Part shown: one piece after another, positions 34,652 through 47,382 of the stretch
Position numbering within the stretch: the stretch's first letter is position 1
Layout: every line of letters begins with the position of its first letter
Origin: Xylona heveae TC161
Taxonomy: Eukaryota > Ascomycota > Xylonomycetes > Xylonales > Xylonaceae
Reading direction: 5' to 3'
NCBI RefSeq assembly: GCF_001619985.1
Contig: NW_017264204.1
Location: 3,983-67,982, forward strand
Length of the DNA stretch: 64,000 bases
Program-made: the position numbers and the translations under genes
Notes under the pieces: generated by a model
Told to the model about the DNA's origin: nothing
The model's database searches: none
The model's input: only the letters and a program-made list of their open reading frames with translations

Positions 34652-36035
34652 CGCCACATCGTTGTAGGTGGACCCAACCAGCCTCCTTTTTAACTTGGTT
34701 CACAAGGATTATCTGCTTTGATGCTTAGATCCACTGTGCATCTCCACCGTTGTTGACTTAAGACTCTTTGACGTTGACCGCCAATAGCTCCGACTCACGT
34801 GATCTCTGTCAGTAACTGGAGATCTTTGGTAGTACTTTATGAATCTCCAACAACTGTGGAGAACCACAGCGCTCTTGGGTTCGGGAAAGGAGTATCCGTG
34901 AATAGTAATCTCCTTACTTCCATGGCATTGTAAGATATCTCATATTCCATATGCGACAAACGACAAGGAAAACGCTGGGTGGACTTGAGCAAGTCCACAG
35001 AAGCAACCAACCCCCTTGTCGTTTGTTGGCCATTAGCTTCGTGGACAGCCCCAAGCTAGAAACGTCTCTTCCGCAGCGGTGCCAGTGGGTAAGGCGGAGC
35101 CCAAAGGGTCCACCCGAGACCAAGCAAACTCGTCGCTAGATTGCCGCCAGCTTCCACTGAAAACCACGTCAGTTTACCCCCCTGGCTCGTATGAGTACCA
35201 TTGACGAGGCGATCAAAGGCAAACACATGGTAGGGAGGGCAGATTCCTGCCTGACGCAGCCACATGCATCCCTGCTGCCACATGCAGAAAACCGAATCTG
35301 CAATTATGGCCAATATCTAAAATGAGATGGTGCTGTCTGGGCTTGCGATTCGCTCAATGTGGTCCGCCTCATTGTCTAATCCGCGGCCGCATTGCAGAAC
35401 CTACCTTAGGTGGCCTTCCCCCGAGAGGTACGCTAAGGTGAAGCTATGCTGAACGAAAGTGCGAAATGCTAAAGGTAATGAGACAATAACACATCAGTAC
35501 GAACACTGTACGTCTCTTCTGGAAAGATTTGCGGCAATGCGATGAACCTTAAAACTTATCCGATTTGCACACGACAGTCGGATAGCGGCGCGGTTTTTAC
35601 TGGCGGCGGGTCTTTCTCCACTTCGTCTCTCGATGGTTGTCGCTTCCTCTGGCAGTTGCAATTATCCATGCAGCACCAACGCACGCTTAACTGCGGGTTC
35701 GCCCGCCCCGGTTCTAGGGTACCCAATGTCCGTCATGGTTGAATACAGAGTAGACACATATTGACGTGGCTCCAATAGCATCCCTTGACGAAGCTGTCGC
35801 GATGATCTGTACCCTGATGTTTGCTTGGTGTGGAATGCCTTTGAAAGTTTTCTCTCGATCTTGGGTGGTGTATTGATATTGTCGTTCTTTCGCTGTTCTT
35901 TTATCATGGTCGCCTTGCTTACCAGGTTTACTGATTCTTTCTTGCGCCTCACTGATTACTTCGATCAATTGCATTCACCCGCGTGTTGTTGTTCCTTTCA
36001 TTTGTCGCCCAGAAAGCTGAGCTTACTAGCACACC
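34652..36035. promoter_or_regulatory. Long divergent promoter region
   Basis: About 1.4 kb between two divergent start codons. It includes a short hairpin ggacttgagcaagtcc near 34980 and T/C-rich leader DNA close to 36000. Small ORFs inside have no family features. Confidence 0.5.
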
Positions 36036-39000
36036 ATGGCAAGGGGAAGCGGAAAAAGGAAGAAGAAGAATCGCTTTGATTGGATGCAAAATGAATCTCC
36101 CTCACACCCTAATGATACTTCGGTATAATTACTTCTCGTTGCGTTCACTTAGAAGCGTATCTCACAACAATATAGCAGATAGAGCTCGCAACTGAAGGGA
36201 CTGAACGAGCAGAACAATCTATATCCGATGCAGATCCGTGGACAAATCATTCAAGCGATATGGCAGATGAAAATGAAAATAATGCGCCAGAAACGCAACC
36301 GATCAATGATGAGGGTACGGCCTTTCTATCTCATCATGTACCCTGGTTTTCAGATCTAACAAGCCGTATTAGGTGACAGTAGCACCCCACCAACAACTCT
36401 GGGAGTCGAAGCGGACCCAATCTCGAAGCAAGAAGGAGATGTAGAAAATCCGAACCCAGAATCAAAGAGCCCACCGGAGAATGGAGAAACCGTGTCCAAG
36501 TCGGAAGGAAATCAGCACATCATTAATGACACTTCGTCTCCCGACAGTCCAGAAGAAGAGGGAAAAGACCAAAATGTGGATGAAGATGGAAAGCATGATG
36601 ATTCAAAAGATGATACAGATTTTGAAGAGAATCCGTTACCACACGATGAGCAGCTGGACGAAGGTGCGAGCGATTCAGAACAACCGAGATATTGTATAGA
36701 CCCAGCTGATTTATTCGATCCCATTGACCCAGACACTGGCGAGACGGAAGACAGAAGTGATAAAGCAGGAGAAGATGACTCTGCGGGCGGCGAAAATAGC
36801 CAAGTCGAACAATCCATCCCGGAAACTGACCACGCCGTCGATAGTTCGAGCCCCAAAATGGAGGAACTGGAAAATATGGCTGCAGCAGAGCATCACCTTG
36901 AGAGTGCTGCAGTCCTTACAAACACTGAAGTCACGGCGGATGCTACGAATCCCGGTAGCGATAACAACTCTGATGCTTGCGCGAATGAAGAGCAACCTGC
37001 TACTATGGGAGCAGATTTGTCAGACATTATTCCAGGTATCGGAGATTCCGATGGTATGGTTGAGAAGTCTGAAGGACAGAATGAGCAGTCCACGCTTGAA
37101 AAAATAAAGGACGAACCAGAAGAAGGTGCCACTAAAGCTCCTGACGACTTGGTCGAGGATTCAGGCTCCGCTTTTCAAGCTCCCAACGGAGAGATTCAAG
37201 GTGTACACGCAGTGGTGGAAGATGTTTCACAGTCAAACACTGAATCCGACACAAAGGAAAGGCATCCAGAAGCTCCGGCGCCTGAAGGAGACGGCACGGA
37301 AGAGCCAGTGGAGAAGGGCGACGAGGCTCGGAATACTGGTATTGAAGAAGATGGCGAGAAAGAGCAGGGATCGAATGCGCTGCAGGCAGAGTATGCCCCG
37401 CTTAGCACAGGGGCTGAAGGTGACGTGCAAAGTAACCTTCAGGAGGAGAGTAACGCAGACGGAGCAGACTCGGAGGAGGTAGAGAAAGCTCCTGGAGGCG
37501 AGGCCGACGCGGTTGGGCAAGAAAAGAACAGGTCAGATAAAGACGTAGAGGAAGGCGCAGAGGATGAAACACCTGAGACAGGGGGTGAATGTGAAAAACC
37601 AGCCGAAGAGTCACCAGCGGTCGATTCAGAGCCGCAAATGGATAGCGATCCCGAGGACGAACTGGCGGTCCAGGTTGCGACCGCATCTGGTATGTCTGAT
37701 ACCCTCGAAGCGCCAGCTCAAGTCGACAATACGGATGAACCTGCGGAAGAGACTTTGACTGAGGAGACGCCAGCTGAAAAGGAACCTAAGGGAGCTTCTT
37801 CCGGGTCGAGCCCAGAGAAATCGGCTGACGTTAATGCCATGGAGTCTGAACAAGCCGGCGGTGTGGCCGAGAAAGCGGTTGATGAAACAGTCGCTCAAGC
37901 CACCGAGGCACGAGAAGAAGGCGAAAACAAGGCAAATGAGAACAATGAATGCCCAGAAAGTGACGGCAAAAGTTCCAGCCATGTCGAAGGTTCGACGGTG
38001 GAGTCTCCGAAGGAAGTGGTTGAGGTACACGAGGTTACGTCCGCAGGCGCAGAATCCACCGATTCTATCGAGGAACCTTCTGCAGTGGAGTCTGAACAAG
38101 TAGAAGGTGATGCAGGAGGTGACGACGCAGCTGATGGAAACAAATCGGGTGATGCAACATCAGAGGCTACTGGAGAATCTTCTGCTTCTCAGAACGCGTC
38201 CACGGCAGAAGATTTCACTCCGCCAGCCGAAGAAGGTATGCCAGAAGCTGCGACTGCACCAGAAGTACCACCTGTGTTGGAAGCTTCTGTGCCAGAAAAC
38301 ATTCCTGTATCGGCGGAGAATACTGATCCGAATGCGACATCTGCGCCAGACGAAGTTCCAATCATCGTAGAATCTCCGGCAGAGAAAGAAGTCCCTCAGC
38401 CCGAAAAAGACTCGGCTTCAGAAGAAAAGGCGGAGCCTGAGGCTACCGCGCCTGAAGAAGTTACCACGGCGGTAGCAGAAAGCGCTGTGCCCTCCGACGC
38501 CCCTGTAGCAGGCGAGGTTTCTGCGACAGAGGACTCTGCTACGACTAAAGAATCGGCTGAGCCGCAGGAGGCCGCCACGCCAGAAGAGACGGCTGAGCGA
38601 GAAGAAACTATAGACGCTTCGAACGAAGAAGCTGAAGGGGCGGAAGAGACAAATTCAATAGAACAGCCTGCCAACACAGACGAGCACGTGCCAGATGATA
38701 GGGCTCCACCCGAGGATGCCACACATTCTGGGGAGCTTGCTGAGGCGGAGGCTTCCCCTGCCGTTGAAGAGGTGGAGTCACAAGACGACACGCCCGTAGA
38801 GGAAACTACTACGGAGAATGCTGAGCCAGAAACCACAGCAGCAGAGGAAGCAACTGCAAAGGAGGAAGACGAAGCAGCAGGGGAAACCGATCTGCCAGAA
38901 GAGGGAGCTGCACAAGAAGATCCTTCCACACCACAAGATTCTACTCTGCCTGATGATATTGTTGCCCAAGAAGAAGCTGCACCGGGCGAAGAAGCTACTA

Positions 39001-40331
39001 CCGATGACCATTCAAGAGAGATTGTTCAGGACATGTTACAAACAATGAATGAACCCACTCCCGAAGCCGAAGAAGCGCCTGCCAACAGCGCTGATGCTAC
39101 GATTGAAGATGTTCCTGCACCGGTTGGAGATCAAGCAGGGTCTGAAGATCAGCCTTCAACACAAGCAGATGACATTCACGCGGCTGAAGCCGCAGCTGCG
39201 GCCACAGCAATTGCCGCCGGAGCCGTGTCTGCCGCAACAGAAAACAGGTCGGAAAGGAGAGATTCAATACGGCACTCGAGGGAGTGGGTGCGTCCGGCAC
39301 GCCGACGGGAAAGTGACAGCAGCGCGTTTTCTTTCAAGTTAGGTGGCGGTAAAGCAGCTATCGCGAAAGAACTGCTAAAAGAAAAGGAACGACAACAAAG
39401 GCGTCGTGATAGTGAGGCAAGTAGACATAGCAAAGAAGAACGGAAGGATCTTCGTCAAGAAGTTCGCGCTGCAGAGACTGAAGAGGATAGAAGAAGACGG
39501 CGCGAAGCCAAAAAAGCGGCTAAGGATGCTGAAGTCGCTGAAGCTGCAGGCTCCGTCGACGGCAGCCACTCTTCTGGGCGTTCCGGTCGTCGACGTCATC
39601 AGCATGGCGACCGTGAGCGGGAACATAAGCGCGAAAAGGAGCGCGAGCGGGATCGCGACGCCGAATCCTCGCCCAAAACTCGACCTCTGCTTGCCTCTGC
39701 TTTCACTGGTGAATCGACTAACAGTGGTCCTTGGCTAAAGATCAACCAGCCGGATCTGGAGCGGAGGCCATCTCTCTCATCGCGGCACGCTTCTTCTAAC
39801 TATAGCGCAAATCTAAAGGAGCGTGAGCGTGAGAAAGAAGCGGAACGGGAACATCACCACCGGCATCGTCATCATCATCGGGCTCATCGGGCTCATCGGG
39901 ATCCTGAGGAAAAGGAAGCAAGGCGGCTGGAGAAGGGAGAAAAGGAGGTCCGACGCACGGAACGAGATGAGCGCCGCGGTACACGTCAAAACAGTCTTAA
40001 CAGCAACGCGATTCACACCGGTGCCGAGGAGAATAGAAAAGATGAGGACGCCCGGCGACAACAACGACATGAAAGACGTCGTGAGAGCAAGACATATCGC
40101 AGTGCGGCTGCAGATGCTTTACCTTCTACCAGTTCTGGGCGCTCAAGAGGTGAGCAGGAGGGCGGCCATGGTGACAGCGGCGAGAAACATCGGCATCACC
40201 GTCGCCGTCGGGACTCGACACAGGCCGTCCCATTAGCCCCTGTCTCTAGCAAGGACCTTTATGAGCGAGAGGATGCTCCGGGAAGACTGAAGATGTTTGT
40301 CTCTGGAATGAAGAAACTTGTGGCTCATTAG
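36036..40331 (+). CDS. Large acidic, intrinsically disordered protein with basic C-terminal region
   Basis: Exons 36036-36122, 36179-36314 and 36373-40331 give 1,393 residues. The start is the ATG at 36036 (acaccATGG), which encodes a strongly basic N-terminus (MARGSGKRKKKNRFDWMQNE). Residues about 60-960 are a long run of Glu, Ala, Pro, Thr, Ser and Asp with no globular pattern, made of loosely repeated phrases such as EESPAVDSEPQ and TAPEEVTTAVAES. After an Ala-rich hinge (AAEAAAAATAIAAGAVSAAT) the composition switches to a charged Arg/Glu/Lys region with likely helices (KEERKDLRQEVRAAETEEDR) and His-rich runs (HHHRHRHHHRAHRAHRD). The last 15 residues (RLKMFVSGMKKLVAH) form a hydrophobic-basic helix that could touch membrane or a partner. 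The family is not recognised; fungal relatives are often labelled involucrin-repeat-like. Function is unknown. Confidence 0.85.
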
Positions 40332-41838
40332 TCCATAGTTGGGGCAGACGGCTGATGAGAATGCCCTGGCAGTTGACTGGGACGGTTTCCATCGTTATCA
40401 TATCTAATCATCTTTTGGTTTGTCTTTTCTCTCTCTTTTTTGCCCGCCGGCTTTTGATTCATCAATGTACTATCTTTATATATTGCTGTATTTAATATTG
40501 GGTTTGCATTGTTATTAGCGGGAATGGATGGATACAGGGACGGATAAATGGGACATGATAAAGGGGATATGTATGTATTTATCTATGAGGAAGCTTGGTG
40601 TCGATTTTGTTTAGTGAGGCGTTTTAATAATATTTTGATAACTTTATGAAGACTGTTTCCGGGAGCTAAATACAAATTTCGAACATTCTTTTCTGCCAAA
40701 GCCCGCATTTGTCGCATGGACGTCATCCTCTTCTTAGATCAATGCCATGCAGTAGAAAAGGATCCAGGTACCAAGGCTCAGTAATCACAACTGCCAGTGA
40801 AATAAGCACCAGTGGACGTGCTGAGTATGATAGAGAGTAAGCGCGAGGAAATACTCAGCTGGAATGACTTATCATTTTGACTTGATAGGAGCATTCCAAC
40901 TTTCCTCGAGACCCTGCAAGAGAGATAGACTAGATAAATCTACGCCAGACCATGTTTATCGAGCAACGTGGATGTTTATCAAGTCATTTGTCTTGTAAAG
41001 CATCTCACCTAAGCGCATCCCAAGGCGGACAAAGCGCCCGTCCCACAAGTAACATTATTTTTGTCTAATTCCATGGTTTGTATCTTTAGGTATTTTATTG
41101 ACTTCATGAATCAATGAGGTGGGAAAAGGTCAGCGAGGACAGTGAACAAAGGCTCGAAAGTATCCGAGGTTCATCGGAGGTTCGGAAGCTCGGAAGGGGC
41201 TGAGCCGGGGGAGGGTACCCCTCGGTACTTTGTAGGTACTCCGTTACAGCAAGTGGACAAAGAAGGATCCAGGGACGTGACTTCACTCCTTCTGGGAATA
41301 AGGACCACCTCTCATCCTCCTCTAGCTTTCAAAATCTTACATTTTGCAGTCCCCTTTTGAGGAAGTCAGACTGCCTTGTTGATTAGTTATATCAGTCTTT
41401 TGGGCCGTTTTGTCAGGGTGATCTTTGTCCTTTTATACTCCGAACTCCGCCAAAACTGCCACCTTTGTACAAAGGTCCACTTTCCAGCCACTCGCATGTG
41501 AGCTATTTCGGGGGTTCAGCATCGCTGACGTTGCCCCTTGACCCTGATATCCTTACCACCTGGGCTGTGCGGCATTCGCCCTACATACGCCGCGGCGTGG
41601 GCGATCTCAACCCCCCCGTCGCGTCCTGGACATTCAGGCACCAGTTTCACGCTACAGGTTGAAATTCTACAATTCATCGTGCTGGTCAAATCACTATTTG
41701 AAATACGTCGTTTCTCCAAAGATCAATTCCGACACCTACCCTGTGACAACACGCATGTAGCACCGAATGCTGCTGCGTTGGAATAGTTGTACGAAGCTCT
41801 TTTAAGTGCAACAAAAAAAAATCGAGATATATCCCACA
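40332..41838. other. Intergenic region upstream of OSH3
   Basis: About 1.5 kb containing the 3' end of the disordered-protein gene and the OSH3 promoter. A small hairpin, agggtacccct, lies near 41213. ORFs here (for example 41465-41662) lack family features. No RNA gene recognised. Confidence 0.5.
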
Positions 41839-44800
41839 ATGGCGGGCATGGAGCAGTTGGAAATCAACAGCAAGGTATGCTCGTGGCTATATTCCTCCAG
41901 AAAATCGGCACAACACTCTTCTCCTTTTACAAGGCATATAATACAAGCGTTAAATTGCAAGTTTGGAAAAACTCATTTGTTTCTTGCTAGTCCTACATTG
42001 TCCGATGGGTAAATGTCCAGGCCGGCCACACCATCTCCTGGAGCATCCAGCCGCATAAGAAATCAATCTACTTTGCTCTCTTCAAGCATCCGGGTGCCGG
42101 GGCTGCACCCAATCTGCCAGCTTCGGGAATCGAGCAGCGACCGACGACTTCAGCGGGGCCTTCTGCGGGCGAGCGTACACGTCAGGGCTCAACATCACGC
42201 AGCGATGGCTCTACCGTAGTCGAAAAGCTTCAGGCAATTGGCCTGAAATTAATACTGTGGGTGGGGAAATGTGACGCGGACAAGGTCTCCATGGGCAAAT
42301 ATCCTGTTCCTGCCAACGAAGGTGGGATGTATGGACTCGTATTTGATAATACCTTCTCGAAGCAAGCATCGAAAACCGCTACCTTTGTCCTTCTAACGTA
42401 CCCGACCAATGCTCCGCCGCAGTCGAACCATTTAGCCCATCATTTCAATTCAATGGCGGCTGCCACCCACACGCCTCCGGCGGGAAAGCATAGTCCGCGC
42501 TTAGGGTCGTCCCTGGGCTCGTCTGACTCTTTACCTCGGGGTGAAGTGCTCAGTCAAGTGCCCTCACAACCTAGTGGGTCCGGCACCATATCTGGTGGAA
42601 CACCCACTAATAATAACGCGGCGATGTCTGCCGATGGTAATTTCCATACCGGCTTCTTGCAAAAGCGAAGGAGGAAACGGCATCAAGGATTTGCGAAACG
42701 ATTCTTTTCGCTGGATTTTACGTCATGTACGCTTTCGTATTACCACAATCGGCAGTCGTCTGCCCTGCGAGGAGCGATCCCGCTGTCTTTGGCAGCTATT
42801 GCAACCAACGAGGAGACACGTGAGATATCAGTGGACTCGGGCGTGGAGCTTTGGCATCTCAAGGCAAGTAATCAGAAGGACTTTGAGGAATGGAGAAACG
42901 CGCTTGAGAGAGCGTCCACATCGGCTGTCAATGAGGAACCTGAGCAAGAGGTTGGATATAAATCGAATCGGCTTTCGGCAGGCGAATTCAATCAAGCCGA
43001 TCGACGGGATTGGGAACAGGCAGAGACACTATTGAGCAAAGTTGCAGGCGTCCGGGACGCCATACGAGGACTGGCCAGAGATACCGATCCCAAGTATCTT
43101 CCCAGCTCCAGTCCCGGAGTTAGCTCTCCGATCATGACGCCAACGACGTTGCTGGAACCGAGCTCCGCTGAGACTCCCAGAGAAGAAGAGAGACGACCAT
43201 TTTGGAAGCGCAAGCCCAGCACGGCTAGTAACGGCACTGAAACTCGTCGTAGTATTGCTATGCACCTGGCCATCCCGCAGGGCTCAGGAACGCCACGCTC
43301 CTCCAATGGAAGCATGCCGCCGCCCGTCGGATTATTTTCTCACTCGGACCAGGGGATACATGAGCGATGCTTGTCCATCCTGAGAGACCTCGATCATGTC
43401 GTTTCTGAAACTGCCACCCTCATCTCGGTCAGCAAAAAGAGGCGACCGGCACTCAGTCCAGCGATTTCTCGGCATAGCATTGACTCGACTGCTTCAGATG
43501 AGTTTTTTGATGCCGAAGCAGGCGACGTGGGGGATTCAAATCTCCTGACAATTCGGCCAAGCAGTGTTGATTTGGAAAGAGATCGTCGCGGAGGTGAAGA
43601 AGAGGAGGATGATTTTATTGAAGGGGAGGAAGAAGAAGACTCTGCTTCGAGCACCGACCTCGACCGGGACGAAAGCGTGGACCGGTCGAGCATGGGACCA
43701 GTCAACAGTGTACTTTTCCCATCTCGGCCAAAGTCACTAACACCTCTGCCGCTTGAACGAGTCATGCGGCGACGAAACGTTCCTGCGCCGACTGTTCCTC
43801 CTCCAAGTCTCATGGGCATCATGCGTAAGAATGTCGGCAAGGATCTGTCGAATATTGCCATGCCCGTTTCGGCCAACGAGCCATTATCTCTGCTTCAACG
43901 CACTGCCGAGCAAATGGAGTACTCTGAATTACTCGACTCTGCCGTCGACGCAGAACCTTCTAATGGCGCGCGGCTGCTGTACGTGACGGCATTTGCCATT
44001 TCCACCATTTCGAGCGCTCGTGCGCGGGAAAGAGCTATTCGAAAACCATTTAACCCAATGCTTGGCGAGACGTTTGAGCTTGTCCGCGAAGACAAGGGAT
44101 ACCGCTTTCTCGCAGAAAAAGTCTCACATCGTCCTGTGCGCATTGCATGCCAAGCTGAAGCAAAGGAATGGACCTTTACAAGCTCGCCCATGCCGACACA
44201 AAAATTCTGGGGCAAGTCGATTGAGTTTAGCACCGACGGCCGAAGCCGCGTTGTTCTGCATTCGAGCGGCGCCTGTTTCAGCTGGGCTTCTGCCACCGTT
44301 TTCCTCCGCAACATTATTGCCGGCGAACGCTACACGGAACCCGTCGAGACAATGACCGTTGTCGATGAATCCTCGGGCCAAAAGGCCCTCGTCACATTCA
44401 AAGCCAATAGAGGCATGTTTTCGGGTCGCAGTGAAGACGTCATTGTCCAAGCCTTTGATGCACAGGGTGACCGTCTACCGCTCGGCCTGACGGGTAAATG
44501 GACTTCACAGTTGGCACTGACGGGCGATTCCCCCGGTGGCAGTGGCGGCGAAACCATCTGGACGGCCGGCGACCTTGTCGAGAATTCGCCGAGCCACTAT
44601 GGCCTGACTACTTTTGCAGCCAGCTTGAATGAAATCACACCCATTGAGAAGGGACACGTCTGTCCCAATGACACACGATTACGTCCTGACCAGCGCGCCG
44701 TCGAGCAAGGAGATCTCGAGGCGGCAGAGGATCTGAAGAACCGGCTCGAAGTCGCCCAGCGCGTCAGAAGAAAGGAAATGGAGGACAGTGAGACAGTCTG

Positions 44801-45065
44801 GACGCCTCGCTGGTTCGTGCCCGTACCGGTAAATCAAAGCGGGGCCGGCACTAGTAGTAATAACAATGATGTTGGCGGCGGTCATGGTCATCATCACCGA
44901 AATGCCAATCACAACCATCATAATCGTCATGCCAGCAATCACGGACAGGACAGTCCTGACCCCGCTGACGAGCAGGTCTGGCGTTTGAAAACGGGTAAAG
45001 ATGGGTACTGGGAGGAACGCGCACGCGGGTCGTGGGATGGCGTCACGAGAGTTTTGGAGTATTAG
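41839..45065 (+). CDS. OSH3: Osh3-type oxysterol-binding protein (GOLD, PH, FFAT, ORD)
   Basis: Lipid-transfer protein working at ER-plasma membrane contacts. Exons 41839-41874 (36 bp) and 41991-45065 give 1,036 residues. The GOLD domain begins at once (YIVRWVNVQAGHTISWSIQP). A PH domain at about residues 228-325 (FHTGFLQKRRRKRHQGF, ending EEWRNALERA) should bind phosphoinositides. A FFAT-like motif, EFFDAEA, at residues 516-522 would recruit the protein to ER VAP/Scs2. The ORD follows from about 630, with NPMLGETFELVRED and the fingerprint region EKVSHRPVRIACQAE near residue 720, where the usual His-His pair reads His-Arg. This three-domain order is characteristic of Osh3. A His/Asn-rich insert (GHGHHHRNANHNHHNRHASN) sits just before the C-terminal WRLKTGKDGYWEERARGSW block. 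Binding of PI4P is expected; sterol binding is doubtful. Confidence 0.93.
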
Positions 45066-45450
45066 CTTTCACGTCCTTTCTCAATTGACTCCTTTTGTCC
45101 ACACTCATATCTACTGTAGATTTCTGTCCGATGTATACAATTATATGAATTTATTTACTGTCCTTATGCTCATATGTTGTGCATTAAAAGTGATTTGTAT
45201 TGTGATATGTATTTTCCTTTGGTTCACTATTTTATTGGATTGACATTTCATAGGTGAATACATATATTTAATCTTTTTGTTTACTTTTTTTTAATTCAAT
45301 TGACTCTGGTCTTTCTTTTCTCGCGTCTTCAAGTGGAAAGCATGGTCATGATACCATTTCTTCCAAATGACCTCTGATTTCGAATCAAAGAGGCGAGGCT
45401 CAATATATATAAATAAGGAGAAACTTTGAAGCATCAAATACCCCCTTTCT
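45066..45450. other. Convergent intergenic region
   Basis: AT-rich spacer with both 3' ends; T-runs near 45285. No gene recognised. Confidence 0.55.
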
Positions 45451-47382
45451 TTACCTCCTCTTCTGCTTTGGCCCGGGCACTTCTGCATCTGCACTCTCTC
45501 CACTCTCTCCTTGCCCTGCAAGCCCTGCAGTTCCTTCATGCTCACCACCACCAACCTCGCCGCGCTCATCATCATCATCACGCACGCCCACGCCACGAAT
45601 ATACTCCGTATCCTTACTCGTCAGCGTCGTCGAGAGGACCGTGGGCAACGCAATGACAAGGGCGCCAATACACAGGCCCCAATCCATCGCGAGCTGCGTC
45701 ATAGGCAGTTTCTTAAGCGCATTAATGCGCCACGCCATGGCGCCGCCGACGCTCTGGAATGTCTTGTACGCGCCGACCAGGATGGCCGCGACCGCGGGGC
45801 TGTTGGACTGCGCGCCCATCAGCCAGTAGCAGAACCCTTGCCAAAAGGCATCGTACGCGCCGTAGAAAATGTACAGGAACATGGGCCCGACGTAGATTTT
45901 GCGGGATTTGAAGTCAATGTCTTGCTTCAACCCGCGGGAGAGTCGCGCGTCGGACCATTTCTGGAATGCGTAGCCCCCGCCCCAGATGCACATGCCGGTG
46001 GAGAAGAGGAAAACCCAGGATATAATCGCCCGGTGTCGCCGGTTGAGTAGAATTAGGGAGGTGGAGGAGCCTGGTGTGTGTAAGAGGTTAGAGGTTAGAG
46101 TTTGTTAGGCAACGAACCGAACACCCCTAAAAAGGAGATGAGGGAAGAGGGGAGAAGGGAGGACGGACCGATTTTAATAGGACCCAAGGTAATGGGCCAT
46201 ACCCTCGACCAATCCAACAAGCCGCCCATGACGAGGCCTCCAAACATCTGAGCAATCCAATACAAGGCGCCATTGAGCGAGCGGGAGCGAATGTCGAAAT
46301 TCATCCCGTTGACGTCGTTTTGCTGATACGAGTAAAACACATTGGCGCAGAAGAACAGCGGCAGCATGCAGAGCACCTGATACCGCGAGATGGTCTTGAC
46401 CGCGAGCTTGGCCATGAAGCGGAGTGATTTCTCGGTAGGCTTGCATTCGAGAATCTGCGGGCTGCGCACGCGCGAGGGCGAGCAGATGAAGACGCCGAGG
46501 CCCCAGCCGACGGCCATGATGATCATCAGGGCAATATATGTCGCGTTGGACACGGTGCCAGACGTCGAGTGGTAGTTGAGCCCGAAACTGGCGAGCGAGC
46601 CGACCCCGCCGCCGAGGTTGAATATGATCCAGAACACGGCAATCGCGCGGCCTTTTTGCGATTCGGGCACGTAGGTGGTCATGATGGCGCCCTGGGAGAC
46701 CCAGAGAAAGGCTGCGCCGATGCCGAGAATAGCCCCGGCGGCTATTACGAATGCGCCGTTGGAGTGGTCTGTAATAGGTCTCAGTAAGGACCGGAACGGA
46801 GGGGCTGGAGGGATAGGAATTGGAGATGAAGAGGGGTTTGGGCGTGAGTAGGGGGAAGAAGAATGGTGAAATGGTGAAATTAGTCGTACAATTAAATGCA
46901 AGTAAGCTCCCAGAATACAAAACATATGTCCATCCGCCAAGGAGTAAACAGACTCGAGGTCCAACTAGGTCAAAGATGGGACCGACAACGAACAGCGCCG
47001 TGCCAGCAGTCGCGGAGAGCAGCGCAACATTCGCATTAGCCGCGACTGTCGGATCGACTTGTCCGGATCCTCCTAGACCGCTGAGCGCATTGTACATCTA
47101 TTATCTGTCAGTACGATTCTTTTTTTCCGGTACGCAATTTTGGCCTTGTGCTGAGGAAAATGGTAAACGTACGCCAGGACAACAAAAGCATATCAAGCTT
47201 ATCAAGAGAATCTGAAACCACGGATGGCCGTAGATTGAAGCTACACGTCCGCGCCGTCCATGCGGTTTGTCATGAGCTTGTCCCTGCTCGACGTCTGGCG
47301 TGGTCGAGTGCACATCATCAGCAGCATGGCCGACAGTAGCTTCCGGCTTTTCGTCCGCCGCCCGTATCTCTTCGATTCCCAT
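45451..47382 (-). CDS. UNC93-like / DUF895 major-facilitator membrane protein
   Basis: Multi-pass membrane protein of the UNC93-like branch of the MFS. Four minus-strand exons: 47382-47173, 47097-46890, 46768-46169 and 46070-45451, totalling 546 codons (545 residues). The cytosolic N-terminus is acidic; hydrophobic helices start at FQILLISLICFCCPGMYNAL, and I count about 11-12 membrane segments. Family features are GMYNALSGLGGSGQ after the first helix, the loop SQGAIMTTYVPESQKGRAIA and FFCANVFYSYQQNDVNGMNF. The C-terminus is long and Gly/Glu-rich (GVRDDDDERGEVGGG). Intron 3 uses the donor GTCCGT. The substrate is unknown. It lies 2.5 kb from the amino-sugar genes but is not an Ngt1-type GlcNAc transporter, so a link to that pathway is speculative. 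Confidence 0.87.

Noticed and set aside
34652-36035. Small frames within the divergent promoter
   Set aside because: All are short and lack recognisable domains or conserved start contexts.
38396-38929. Long Ser/Ala-rich frame on the minus strand
   Set aside because: It is antisense to the Glu/Ala/Thr-rich repeats of the large disordered protein; the repeat codons keep the opposite strand open.
46095-46964. Different reading of the UNC93-like gene as a single 289-codon exon
   Set aside because: It reads through two introns with pyrimidine-rich ends; the four-exon form keeps frame and rebuilds the family motifs.
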